Shown here: one piece after another, positions 16,636 through 25,789 of the stretch
How the letters are laid out: each line of letters opens with the position of its first letter
Position numbering within the stretch: the first letter of the stretch is position 1
Assembly: GCA_946548085.1 (NCBI GenBank)
Contig: CAMNPN010000100.1
Coordinates: 1-41,868, forward strand
Direction: 5' to 3'
From: an uncultured Prevotella sp.
GTDB lineage: Bacteria; Bacteroidota; Bacteroidia; Bacteroidales; Bacteroidaceae
DNA: 41,868 bases
The notes under the pieces: model-generated
What the model saw: only the letters and a program-made list of their open reading frames with translations
Databases searched by the model: none
What the model was told of the DNA's origin: nothing
Made by a program: the position numbers and the translations under genes

Positions 16636-18585
16636 CTAATTTCTATATGCAGGGTTTTGATATGCAGCTTTCTCCTCATCCGACATCTGCATGCCATCGA
16701 GCTGTCCCTGAGGGATAGGACGGATGTAATATCCAGCGGGGATGTCACGGGTGAAGGTCTCCAAGTCCTTATCGGTATAGCCACTGCCAGCGATGCGGTA
16801 GGTGGTGGCGCGTTCAGCCCACTTCTGAGTGCGCACAAGGTCGTACCAGCGATAGCCTTCACCCCAGAACTCGCGGCTACGCTCGTCAAGGATGTAGTCG
16901 ATGGTGATGGTGGCAGGTGTGGCGGCCAGCATGGCCTCTGTATTGTCAACAGATACGGCCACATTGTCGTTCTGGCTGAAGGTCTGCTTGCCAGCACGGG
17001 CACGGAGCACATTGACCAACTCACGAGCCTCGCTGTTCTTGTTCAGTTTCACGGCAGCCTCTGCACCAATGAGATAGAACTCAGAGAACTTAGCAACACT
17101 CCAAGGACGTGGGCTACCACCGTTCACCTTTGAACCAAGACCGCCAGCATTGTCGGTACGATAGATACCTAACTTCCAGTTGATGGGGTACTTCTTGCGG
17201 CTGATATGGTTCACGGCCACCACGAAGTCAGGACGGCCCTCCATCTCACCAAAGCCCAGCTTACCATCAGCACCGGTATAGTTGATCTTGCTGTCCTCGC
17301 TCTCAGGCACCCAACTGAAATAAACCTCATTAGGACCTACCTGCATGCCGTTGGCACCGAATACGTAAGGCTCCGTGTTGCCAGACTTCTGCCAGTTGGT
17401 GTGATAGCGCAGGGTGAAGGTAGCATCGTAACGAGAGTCGATGGCCTTGACGGCATCCTCCCAGACACCGCCCTCCATGAAGTTGTCGGCGATAGGAGCC
17501 ATACGGGTCCAGGGACGGCCGAGAGCCTGCACGGCCTCACGCTGGATGGGATTGATGGTGGCACCAGAGGCAGCCTTGGCAGTCATCTCCGTGTAGTTCC
17601 AGGTCTCCATCCAGTAGGCGAAGTTCTCAGGTGAGCCACCACCTCCCCAACCATAGCCGGCACCACCGTTACCATATTTCTCGTTCTCATCGTGATCAGC
17701 GTAGAGCATGATCTCCGAGTTGCGGTCGTTGGTAGCCACGTTCACATCGTAGAAGGTGGGCTGCAGGGCATACGGTCCAGGGTTGTTGATAGCCAGCATG
17801 GCCGTGTCGTAAGCCTTCTGGAAATAACTTGTTGCCTCTCCACTGTTACGGCTGCACTCCGGATAGGTGGGAATATTGTTCGGATTCTCCAACCACCAAG
17901 CATAGGTCAGATAGGCCTTGGAGAGATACAGTCGGGCCACATTCTTGGTAACAGTACCTGTAAGACGGGGATTCTCAGGCAGGTCGTTGACGGCCTTCTC
18001 CAGATCACTGAAAATGGCGGCATAAACCTCAGGAACCGTATTACGGACAGAGGTACGGACGGTAGAGGTGTTGAACTTCAACTCACCAGCGCCCAGATCA
18101 AGGGGCACACCACCATAGGTCTGAACCAGGAGGAAATAGTCGAAGCCACGGAAGAAGTAGGCCTCAGCGAGCAGGGATGCATCAATACCGGCCTCAGCAC
18201 CGTTTTCAATGATACCGCTGGCGGTGTTGATGTTGGGGAAGAGTGCGCCCCATATAGAACCGGCAATAGAGTTAGTGGGAGTCATCTGTCCCACGCCGGA
18301 GAGGTCGGCATCCTTGAAGTTACCGTCGGCAGACTGTGCATAGGTATATTCATCGGTACCTGTCTCAACACTGTTCAGGAAATAACCGTTGCCATAGAAA
18401 TAGCGCAGGTGAGCATAGAGCGATGTCAGACCGCCCTCAATACCCGCCTTCGTATTGAAGAATGTCGGGTCAAACTGGCTGCGCGGCTGCTCTTCCAGCA
18501 CACTGTTGCAGGAGGTCATGGTAGCAGAGAGACCACAGCAAACTAAACCCGCAGCGAGAATATATTTGATACTTTTAGTTTTCAT
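16636..18585 (-). CDS. SusD/RagB-family nutrient-binding outer-membrane lipoprotein
   Basis: The glycan-binding lid partner of the SusC transporter, on the cell surface. At 649 aa it is long for the family. The signal peptide ends in the lipobox TMTSC with Cys26 as the lipidated residue. An N-terminal SusD-like segment (LEEQPRSQFDPTFFNT) and a C-terminal RagB/SusD domain (ILDERSREFWGEGYRWYDLVR) are clear. It follows susC by 36 bases consisting mostly of GGTAAAAA-type repeat, and a hairpin terminator follows. The glycan cannot be named from sequence; pectin fits the neighbours. Confidence 0.95.
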   Translation of the reverse strand: MKTKSIKYILAAGLVCCGLSATMTSCNSVLEEQPRSQFDPTFFNTKAGIEGGLTSLYAHLRYFYGNGYFLNSVETGTDEYTYAQSADGNFKDADLSGVGQMTPTNSIAGSIWGALFPNINTASGIIENGAEAGIDASLLAEAYFFRGFDYFLLVQTYGGVPLDLGAGELKFNTSTVRTSVRNTVPEVYAAIFSDLEKAVNDLPENPRLTGTVTKNVARLYLSKAYLTYAWWLENPNNIPTYPECSRNSGEATSYFQKAYDTAMLAINNPGPYALQPTFYDVNVATNDRNSEIMLYADHDENEKYGNGGAGYGWGGGGSPENFAYWMETWNYTEMTAKAASGATINPIQREAVQALGRPWTRMAPIADNFMEGGVWEDAVKAIDSRYDATFTLRYHTNWQKSGNTEPYVFGANGMQVGPNEVYFSWVPESEDSKINYTGADGKLGFGEMEGRPDFVVAVNHISRKKYPINWKLGIYRTDNAGGLGSKVNGGSPRPWSVAKFSEFYLIGAEAAVKLNKNSEARELVNVLRARAGKQTFSQNDNVAVSVDNTEAMLAATPATITIDYILDERSREFWGEGYRWYDLVRTQKWAERATTYRIAGSGYTDKDLETFTRDIPAGYYIRPIPQGQLDGMQMSDEEKAAYQNPAYRN

Positions 18586-18595
18586 AACCGAATTG

Positions 18596-18624
18596 TTTTT
18601 TACCTTTTTACTTTTTTACCTTTA
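18596..18624 (-). repeat. GGTAAAAA-type repeat at the susC-susD junction
   Basis: On the minus strand three 8-base units (AAGGTAAA, AAAGTAAA, AAGGTAAA) fill the space between the susC stop and the susD leader. Same family as 16471-16545. Confidence 0.6.
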
Positions 18625-21600
18625 GAAAGTTACGTTGACACCGAACAGGAAGTTACGGGTAGCAGGCGTGTTGTAACCTACGATTGGCATTTTGTGCTTG
18701 CCGGTATAGCCGTCGACAGCAACAGCCGTGTTCTGGTTTGCCCAGGAGTTGGTCTCGGGATCAAGGCCGCTCTCGTTATTAAACGGCGAGAAGAGCACGA
18801 ACGGGTTCTGAACCGTAGCATAGAGGCGCAGACGGCTGATGCCGAGATCCTTGATGCACCTCAGGTTGTCGAAATTGTAACCAAGTGTAATGGTACGGAA
18901 CTTCAGATAACCAGCATTGAAGTAACCGAGTGTAGAACCGTATTTGGGATTATCACCACTTTGGATACCACCAGGTTTAGGATACTTGGCCCCCGTATTC
19001 TCTGGAGTCCAATAGTCTACATCAAGCTGTCCGCGACGTCCTGTCAGCATGTTCAGGTAACCATTTGAAGAGTGGATGGCAGAAATCAACTTACCGCCAA
19101 TCTGGAAGGCACCAATCACGGTCAGGTCGAAACCTTTGTAGCCAACAGTCGTGTTGAAACCACCAATGAGGTCAGGCTCCATGCTCATGATCTGACGATC
19201 CTCGGCACCAATGGCACGACTTGGTGTTACACCGTCTGCCTCATAGTCACCCAGAGATGCATCGCCACGATACTTCACCTTGATCATACCAACGTTTCCG
19301 CCTGGCTCAAGAATGTCAAGATAGGGGTCACCCTCTTGCCAAAGACCTTCATACTCATAGTCGTAAATGACATCGATAGGATAACCTACGAACCAGCGGT
19401 TAGCCTCATCACGCTCCTTCTTTTCCTGTCCATTGGGAAGAATGATAGGCTCTGTACCTGTCAGTTTGGTCAACTTGTTACGGTTGGCATAGAGATTGAT
19501 ACCTGCCTCCCAGTTCCAGCCATTCTTGTTGTCGATGATGATACCGTTCAGGGTCAACTCGAAACCTTTGTTCTCGGTATTACCGATGTTACCCGTGAAG
19601 CTGCTTACACCCGAGGTTGAAGGCAGAGACACATCGAGCAGGATGTCCTTAGTCTTCTGGGTGTAGTATTCGATCGATCCATAAAGACGTCCATTGAACA
19701 GAGAGAAGTCGAGACCGAAGTTCCAAGTCTTGGAGTACTCCCAGCCCAACTCGGGGTTAGGCAGTGCATTCACATAGTAACCTGCCTTATAGGTGTTACC
19801 GAAGTTGTAGTTACGGATAGCGAGGCCACCAAGGGTAGAATAAGGATTGATACTCTGGTTAGAGGTCTCACCGTAACCAACACGCAGTTTCAGGTTGTCG
19901 ATCCACTTCAGATTCTCCATGAAGCTCTCACGGGCAATGTTCCAGCCAGCGCTTACAGCAGGATAGGTATGCCACTGATGGCCCTTTGCCAGACGTGAAG
20001 AGGCATCGGAACGGAGGGCTGCAGAGATCATGTACTTATTATCATACGAGTACATCACACGACCCATCCAAGACACAAGACCACTCTGCCAATAGTTGTA
20101 GTTGTTGAGGTTCACCTCACCTGTTGCCTTATCAAGAGCATAGTACTGGAAATAGTCTGCGGGTATGCCTTGTGCAGAAGCACCTGTTGACTCATAGGTT
20201 GTCTCCTCAGCTGAGTACATGGCTACGACGTTCAGGTTGTGCTTCTCAGCGAAGGTGTGATCATAGGTCAGCAGGTTCTCGATAGCCCAGTTACGTGTCT
20301 GGTTCTCTGAGATACCACCACCATTGATAGCATTCTCGTCTTTGTTGTTAACTCCAGTACCAGTGAAGTTTCCACCCTTGGAACTACGGAAGTTCAGACC
20401 GATGTTGATACGATAGCTCAGTCCCTCGATCCACGGGCACTTCAGTTCACCAAAAAGCGTATTGTAAGATCCGATACCCTTATTCTCATTCAGCCATACT
20501 TCCTGGTCACGCTCCACCGTTTCCTTAGTGACAACACTCTGGTCATCGGCAGGAAGAGTGACAAAGCGCTTCAAGTTACCATTCTCGTCGTAGGGGCTTG
20601 CCAGCGGGCTCTTGCTTAGCACGCCGTACATATCGTTCACGCCCTTGGTCTTGCGGTAGCTATTGTTGGTGCTCAGACCGAAACGGAAGTATTTGCCTAC
20701 CGACTGGTCGAAATTACCACGAACGCTAATACGATCATAACCCTCAGTAGGAACGACACTCTCATCATGATAGTAACCAGCACCGAAGCTATAACTGCCA
20801 CCGTTGGTACCACCAGAGACACTCACGTCGTGGTTATAGCTCACACCTGTCTGGTAATACAGATCCTGCCAGTCGGTACTGGTATTGTCGCTCTCGTCGA
20901 GAGAATTCTGATACAAACCAGCATACTGGCGGAACTTTGAGAAGGTAGGACCATCCATCATAGGATACTTGTGGAATACCTTCTTAAAGCTAACATAACC
21001 ATTGTAGGAAACCTTGGCAGGTGTTCCCTGACTACCTTTCACGGTGGTGATGATGATCACACCGTTGGCACCACGAGAACCGTAGATGGCAGTAGCAGAG
21101 GCATCCTTCAGGATATCCATCGACTTAATGTCGGCGGGGTTGATATCCGAAAGTTGTCCCATGAAGGGGATACCATCGAGCACGATCAGCGGGTCGTTAG
21201 AAGCACTCAGTGAACGCTGACCACGGATACGGATCTGCATCTCCTCACCCGGCTTTGACGATGTCTGCGTCATCAGCACACCGGCCACACGACCTTGCAG
21301 GGCCTGGGCAGCGTTCGAGGCAGCCACCTGATTCAGTTTCTCACCATTGACGTTGGCTACAGAACCAGTCACAGCCTCACGGCGCTGGGTACCGTAACCA
21401 ATGACTACCACCTCGTTCACCACGTGACCATCTTCTTTAAGGTTCACGTGCATGTTACTACCAGCCTTCACCTCCTGGGAGATGTAGCCTACATAAGAGA
21501 CGACGAGCGTAGCGCCCGGCTTGACATTGAGAGAGAAATTACCCTCGAAGTCGGTGACTGTACCGTTCGATGTACCTTTCTCCATGACTGTGGCACCAAT

Positions 21601-21753
21601 CAGCGGACCCTGAGAGTCGGTCACATGACCTGATGCCTGCATCGTTTGCTGTACGGAAGCCACTCCGGCGGCTGCCGACACCTGCTGTGCACTGACTATG
21701 CCCAAGAAGCATAATCCGAGACAGAGGACTGTTTTCTTTGCTTTGAAACTCAT
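18622..21753 (-). CDS. SusC/RagA-family TonB-linked outer-membrane transporter
   Basis: A 1043-aa TonB-dependent oligosaccharide importer. Order: signal peptide (to about residue 27), CarboxypepD_reg-like domain (GHVTDSQGPLIGATV, VVSYVGY), plug domain (QALQGRVAGVLMTQ, IRIRGQRSL, DPLIVLDGIPF), and a beta-barrel ending in the aromatic NFLFGVNVTF. It is the first gene of the susCD pair and lies downstream of the HTCS gene on the same strand. The promoter region carries a -7 box inside a 9-bp inverted repeat (21789-21815). Full length, no frameshift seen. Confidence 0.97.
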   Translation of the reverse strand: MSFKAKKTVLCLGLCFLGIVSAQQVSAAAGVASVQQTMQASGHVTDSQGPLIGATVMEKGTSNGTVTDFEGNFSLNVKPGATLVVSYVGYISQEVKAGSNMHVNLKEDGHVVNEVVVIGYGTQRREAVTGSVANVNGEKLNQVAASNAAQALQGRVAGVLMTQTSSKPGEEMQIRIRGQRSLSASNDPLIVLDGIPFMGQLSDINPADIKSMDILKDASATAIYGSRGANGVIIITTVKGSQGTPAKVSYNGYVSFKKVFHKYPMMDGPTFSKFRQYAGLYQNSLDESDNTSTDWQDLYYQTGVSYNHDVSVSGGTNGGSYSFGAGYYHDESVVPTEGYDRISVRGNFDQSVGKYFRFGLSTNNSYRKTKGVNDMYGVLSKSPLASPYDENGNLKRFVTLPADDQSVVTKETVERDQEVWLNENKGIGSYNTLFGELKCPWIEGLSYRINIGLNFRSSKGGNFTGTGVNNKDENAINGGGISENQTRNWAIENLLTYDHTFAEKHNLNVVAMYSAEETTYESTGASAQGIPADYFQYYALDKATGEVNLNNYNYWQSGLVSWMGRVMYSYDNKYMISAALRSDASSRLAKGHQWHTYPAVSAGWNIARESFMENLKWIDNLKLRVGYGETSNQSINPYSTLGGLAIRNYNFGNTYKAGYYVNALPNPELGWEYSKTWNFGLDFSLFNGRLYGSIEYYTQKTKDILLDVSLPSTSGVSSFTGNIGNTENKGFELTLNGIIIDNKNGWNWEAGINLYANRNKLTKLTGTEPIILPNGQEKKERDEANRWFVGYPIDVIYDYEYEGLWQEGDPYLDILEPGGNVGMIKVKYRGDASLGDYEADGVTPSRAIGAEDRQIMSMEPDLIGGFNTTVGYKGFDLTVIGAFQIGGKLISAIHSSNGYLNMLTGRRGQLDVDYWTPENTGAKYPKPGGIQSGDNPKYGSTLGYFNAGYLKFRTITLGYNFDNLRCIKDLGISRLRLYATVQNPFVLFSPFNNESGLDPETNSWANQNTAVAVDGYTGKHKMPIVGYNTPATRNFLFGVNVTF

Positions 21754-21788
21754 ACGTTATTTTGTTAGTTAATAAAAGAAAGTTTTAA

Positions 21789-21815
21789 AATTCTGCTGCA
21801 AAGATAAGCAGAATT
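21789..21815 (-). promoter_or_regulatory. susC promoter: -7 box embedded in a 9-bp dyad
   Basis: AATTCTGCT (21789-21797) and AGCAGAATT (21807-21815) are a perfect inverted repeat around the minus-strand TATCTTTG box (21799-21806). No -33 TTTG is present at the usual distance, consistent with an activator-dependent promoter. The dyad could be an operator or an early-transcript hairpin. Confidence 0.6.
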
Positions 21816-21861
21816 CCCTTTTATCACTTTAACGTATGTTTCGTATCGTTTTCTTTTTGTT

Positions 21862-24800
21862 TCAGCTTTGTTCTTCAGCCTGATTTTGCTCCACAAATTC
21901 GGTTGGGGGCACCCCAAATTGCCTGCGGAACACCGTGGAGAAGTGTGAGACATTACTGAAACCAACCGAATAAGCCACTTGCGTCACATTGATCTTCTGT
22001 TCCTTCAACAGTCTCACAGCCTGCTCGAGGCGCATGTTCCTGATAAACTCACTTATAGGCAATCCCGTCATCTCTTTCATCTTCCGGTGCAATTGGGCAC
22101 GACTGATGCCTACCTCGTGTGTCAGTGTCTCTACATTGAATTCACTGTCGGAGAGGTGGTCGTTCACCACTTTCACAATACGCTCCATCAGCGCTTCGTC
22201 ATTGCCTTTCACCTTTGTCTCAACCACCTTGTCTTGCTGAAGGTTGCCTGAATATTTCCCCCTTAGGCGGAGGTTCTTATTAATCAGGTTGTTGATGACG
22301 ACGTGGAGCTCGTCCATATCGAACGGTTTTGCGAGGAAGGCGTCGGCACCTTTCTCCAAGCCTATGAGACGGTTGGCAACATCCGATTTTGACGTGAGCA
22401 TAACGACAGGTATATGACTGATGTTCATATTCGTTTTGATCATCCGTAGCAACGTGAAGCCATCCATCTCGGGCATCATCACGTCACTTATCACCAGGTC
22501 GTACTGCTTTTCTGTTTCCGCGTTCAGCAGTTCTCGCAGAGCCTCGCGAGCACTGGTCACAGGAGTGATCCGATAGTAAACGCCCAGCTCCCTGCTGATA
22601 TATTCGCCTATCTCCACATCGTCGTCGACCACCAGCACCCGGTAGTTCGACTGTGCCTTGGGTTTAGACTTGGCCGACCGCTCTGTCTCATCCTGAATGG
22701 TCAGCTCCTCTTTTGTGAGATGGCTGGTGCCCAATGGCAACAGTACAGTGAAGATGCTGCCCTGCATATCCTCGCGATTGGCTGCCTCGATGGTACCATG
22801 ATGCATCTGCACAATCATCTTACACAGATTAAGTCCGATGCCCGTTCCTTCGATATGCAATGAACTTGAGGAGCTGCCCTGATAGAACCGCTCAAACAAC
22901 CTGTTCACGTCGCCCCTGATGCCCATGCCGTTGTCGATGACTTCCATTTTCGCCATTCCATCGGCCGTTTCCGACACGCTCACCTCTATCTCTCCATTGT
23001 CGTAGGTGTATTTAAAGGCATTGGAGAGAAGGTTGTCCACCACTTTGTCGATTGATTTCCTGTCTACCCACACGTTCAACTTGTCCAAGGCCGGCGAATA
23101 ACGGAAGGTGATGCCGCGTTCCTTGGCAGTGTACTCATACGACTTCAAGAGGTTTCCCACGTATTGCACCATGTCTGTCTCTTGGCAGTGCAGGTGCATC
23201 TGCTGCTTGTCTATCTTCCGGATGTCGAGAATCTGGTTCACAAGGTTCTGCACGCGCTGGGCATTATGCTCGATGGTCTCCAGATCGGTCTTCATCTCGG
23301 GATCGAGATCGCGCTTCAGAAGCTTATGTAACGGGCTCATGATCAGCGTCAACGGCGAGCGAATGTCATGGGTGGCATTTATCAGGAACTTCATCTTCTC
23401 CTCGTCGAGCTCCTGGTTCCGACGCCTGATATAGAGCCACAGCACTACTCCTGCCAAGACCAGTGCCGTTAATATATAAATAAGGTACGCCCACGCGGAG
23501 CGATACCAAGGGGCCCGCACCACGATGTGATAGAGCTGCACATCGGTATGTATGCCATTGTCTTCGGCCCGCACCTCCAACTGGTAGACACCTGGGGGCA
23601 TATGGTTGAACGACACCACATTCTGTCCTGCCGCTGTGCGCATCCACTCTTTAGCGCCATTCAGCCGGTATTCATAGACCACGTTCTCCGTGTTTGAGTA
23701 GTTGAATAGCGAGAACTCCATGGAGAAGGTGTTGTCGAGATATGAGAACGAGAAGCGCTTACTCTCTGCCAACGATTCGCTCATGATACGCACACCGTCG
23801 GACAGGGTATTATAGTTCACGGGGTTGCCGCCTACGAAGAGACCCGTCAGATGTACGTCCGACAGAGTCGGTCTCACATCGCGCAGGGCAGCGGGATGGA
23901 ATGAGGTGATGCCGTCGCTGATGCCGAAGCAAATCTCCCCGTCTGGTCGCTGCATGGCCAGGCCGCGCACATACTCACGGGTGGCCAGACCGTTACCATT
24001 GACATGGGTGATCCATCGCTGTTTGTCGCGCTGGTACTGCCAGATACCTGCCGAGGTGCTGCACCACAGGTCGCCGAAATTATCTTGCTCGATACCACAG
24101 ATCACCTTGTTTGCCAGTGCTCCGGCTCCCTCCTGAGGCACTGCGTCACCTTTTTGCGGGTCGTAATAGTATAACCCCGTGTCGGTACCCACCATCATGC
24201 GATGGTTGTGATCCTCATAGAGCGAGGCCACCGTCTTTCCCTCTAAGAGCACCTCCCATCCGTAGGGCCTGAACGTGTCGCGCACAGGGTCGTAACAGCA
24301 GAGGTTCGACGACGTGCCGATCCAAAGCATACCACTGCTGCTGACACGCATCGACATGATCCAGTTGTTGTGCAGGCGGCCGCGCACCTCGTCCTCGTCG
24401 CGCATCGAGAAATGGCGGAGGACTTTCGTCGTCAGGTCGTACATGCAGAACCCTTTCGAATAGACCGAGAAGAATAGCCTGCCTTTGCCGTCGTCTGTTA
24501 TCAGGTTGATATAGTCACTCTCAAAGGCTATGGTTCTGCTGTATCTGCCGCTTTGCGGGTCGTAGCTATACAGTCCGTCGGTAGTGCCTATCCAGTAGTT
24601 GCCTTGCGAGTCGCGATAGATGGAGTAGGCCGCTGCTGGCGAGGCAGGATGAGCCACCACCTTCCCGTCTGCGTCGAAGCCGTAGACACCGTTGTTCTGT
24701 ACGACACACCACGTCATGCCGTTGTCGCCCTCACAGAACGAGGTCACCGACCCGCCGATGCTCACGTTCTGCCTGGCGAGACTCCACGAACTGAACTGCG

Positions 24801-25773
24801 GTTCGTACTGCGGCAGCAACAGCAGGCCACGCCTCAGACAGCCCACCCACAGGTTGTCGTCGCTGTCTTCAAAGAGAGCCCACACATTGCTCGTCTTAAG
24901 GTCGAACGAGGCACTCGGGTACTCGTAATGCTGCAGTCTATTGGTTGTTTGTGGCACCCAGCAGAGTCCATGCCCCATGGTGCCGATGAAGAGATTGCCC
25001 TTCTTGTCGCAATAGGCCGTACGGAACTGCACGCGTCCGCTGCCGAGGATGCTGATGTCGATCATGTCGTAGACTATCCGTCCGTCGCGATAGAAGATGA
25101 GTCCGTGCTGGCAGACCATCAGCACGCCGCCCTCGTATGCGGTAAAGGCTGTCACAGGACCGTATGGCGAGTTGAACCTGAGGACGGTCTTGTCGGGGCG
25201 CACACAGCAGAAGTCTGCTCCCGCCCCCGCTTTCCAGAAATTGCCCTTTTCATCGATCATCAGATGGTTGAAATAGTCCACGTCGCCCTCTGCGTAGCCC
25301 TCCAGCTTCTGTGTCTGCAGCGTTTCCGTGTCGAGCAGAAACAGCCCATAGCCTGCCGTCCCCACATACAGGTGGTGATCGTCGCACTTGATCATGTCGT
25401 TGATGCGGGCAGCCTTCACCCCGTCGAGCGTCACCCGCTCGAAGTCGTCGGTGGCAGCGTTATAGCGGGCCAGGCCGATGCCCGTTCCAACCCAGAGACG
25501 CCCCTGGTCGTCGACAAAGAGCGAGGTGATGTTGTTAGAGTTTACACTCTTTGCATTGTCGCTATCGTACAGGTAGGTCGTGAAGCGATAACCATCGTAC
25601 TTATTCAGACCGTACTCCGTGCCTGTCCAGATATAGCCCGACTTGTCCTGACAGATGCATGTAATGAGGTTGCTCGACAGCTTCTCCGAGGTATAGAAGT
25701 GTTGCGACTGCGAGAAGGCAAAAGGCAGACTCGCCACAATCATTACCAGTGTAACTACAACGCGTTTACTCAT
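21862..25773 (-). CDS. Hybrid two-component system regulator (HTCS) of the PUL
   Basis: A one-protein sensor and regulator, 1303 aa from ATG 25773. Order: signal peptide (MSKRVVVTLVMIVASLPFAFS), a periplasmic two-bladed Reg_prop propeller sensor (repeats such as YIWTGTEYGLNKYDG), Y_Y_Y domain, a membrane helix near residues 765-785, HisKA with His near 802 (NATHDIRSPL), HATPase_c (NLLSNAFKYT, GTGIGL), receiver with phospho-Asp in VISDVMMPEMDG near 1094, and an AraC-type helix-turn-helix at the end. It should bind an oligosaccharide and activate susCD. The frame is open to 26061 but overlaps WbqC; MVWWLM at 25787 is an alternative start. Confidence 0.95.
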   Translation of the reverse strand: MSKRVVVTLVMIVASLPFAFSQSQHFYTSEKLSSNLITCICQDKSGYIWTGTEYGLNKYDGYRFTTYLYDSDNAKSVNSNNITSLFVDDQGRLWVGTGIGLARYNAATDDFERVTLDGVKAARINDMIKCDDHHLYVGTAGYGLFLLDTETLQTQKLEGYAEGDVDYFNHLMIDEKGNFWKAGAGADFCCVRPDKTVLRFNSPYGPVTAFTAYEGGVLMVCQHGLIFYRDGRIVYDMIDISILGSGRVQFRTAYCDKKGNLFIGTMGHGLCWVPQTTNRLQHYEYPSASFDLKTSNVWALFEDSDDNLWVGCLRRGLLLLPQYEPQFSSWSLARQNVSIGGSVTSFCEGDNGMTWCVVQNNGVYGFDADGKVVAHPASPAAAYSIYRDSQGNYWIGTTDGLYSYDPQSGRYSRTIAFESDYINLITDDGKGRLFFSVYSKGFCMYDLTTKVLRHFSMRDEDEVRGRLHNNWIMSMRVSSSGMLWIGTSSNLCCYDPVRDTFRPYGWEVLLEGKTVASLYEDHNHRMMVGTDTGLYYYDPQKGDAVPQEGAGALANKVICGIEQDNFGDLWCSTSAGIWQYQRDKQRWITHVNGNGLATREYVRGLAMQRPDGEICFGISDGITSFHPAALRDVRPTLSDVHLTGLFVGGNPVNYNTLSDGVRIMSESLAESKRFSFSYLDNTFSMEFSLFNYSNTENVVYEYRLNGAKEWMRTAAGQNVVSFNHMPPGVYQLEVRAEDNGIHTDVQLYHIVVRAPWYRSAWAYLIYILTALVLAGVVLWLYIRRRNQELDEEKMKFLINATHDIRSPLTLIMSPLHKLLKRDLDPEMKTDLETIEHNAQRVQNLVNQILDIRKIDKQQMHLHCQETDMVQYVGNLLKSYEYTAKERGITFRYSPALDKLNVWVDRKSIDKVVDNLLSNAFKYTYDNGEIEVSVSETADGMAKMEVIDNGMGIRGDVNRLFERFYQGSSSSSLHIEGTGIGLNLCKMIVQMHHGTIEAANREDMQGSIFTVLLPLGTSHLTKEELTIQDETERSAKSKPKAQSNYRVLVVDDDVEIGEYISRELGVYYRITPVTSAREALRELLNAETEKQYDLVISDVMMPEMDGFTLLRMIKTNMNISHIPVVMLTSKSDVANRLIGLEKGADAFLAKPFDMDELHVVINNLINKNLRLRGKYSGNLQQDKVVETKVKGNDEALMERIVKVVNDHLSDSEFNVETLTHEVGISRAQLHRKMKEMTGLPISEFIRNMRLEQAVRLLKEQKINVTQVAYSVGFSNVSHFSTVFRRQFGVPPTEFVEQNQAEEQS

Positions 25774-25789
25774 TAACCACCAGACCATT

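Noticed and set aside
24553..25776. 407-codon plus-strand frame antisense to the HTCS gene
   Set aside because: The minus strand has clear Reg_prop sensor repeats here; the antisense protein is His/Val-rich and composition-driven.
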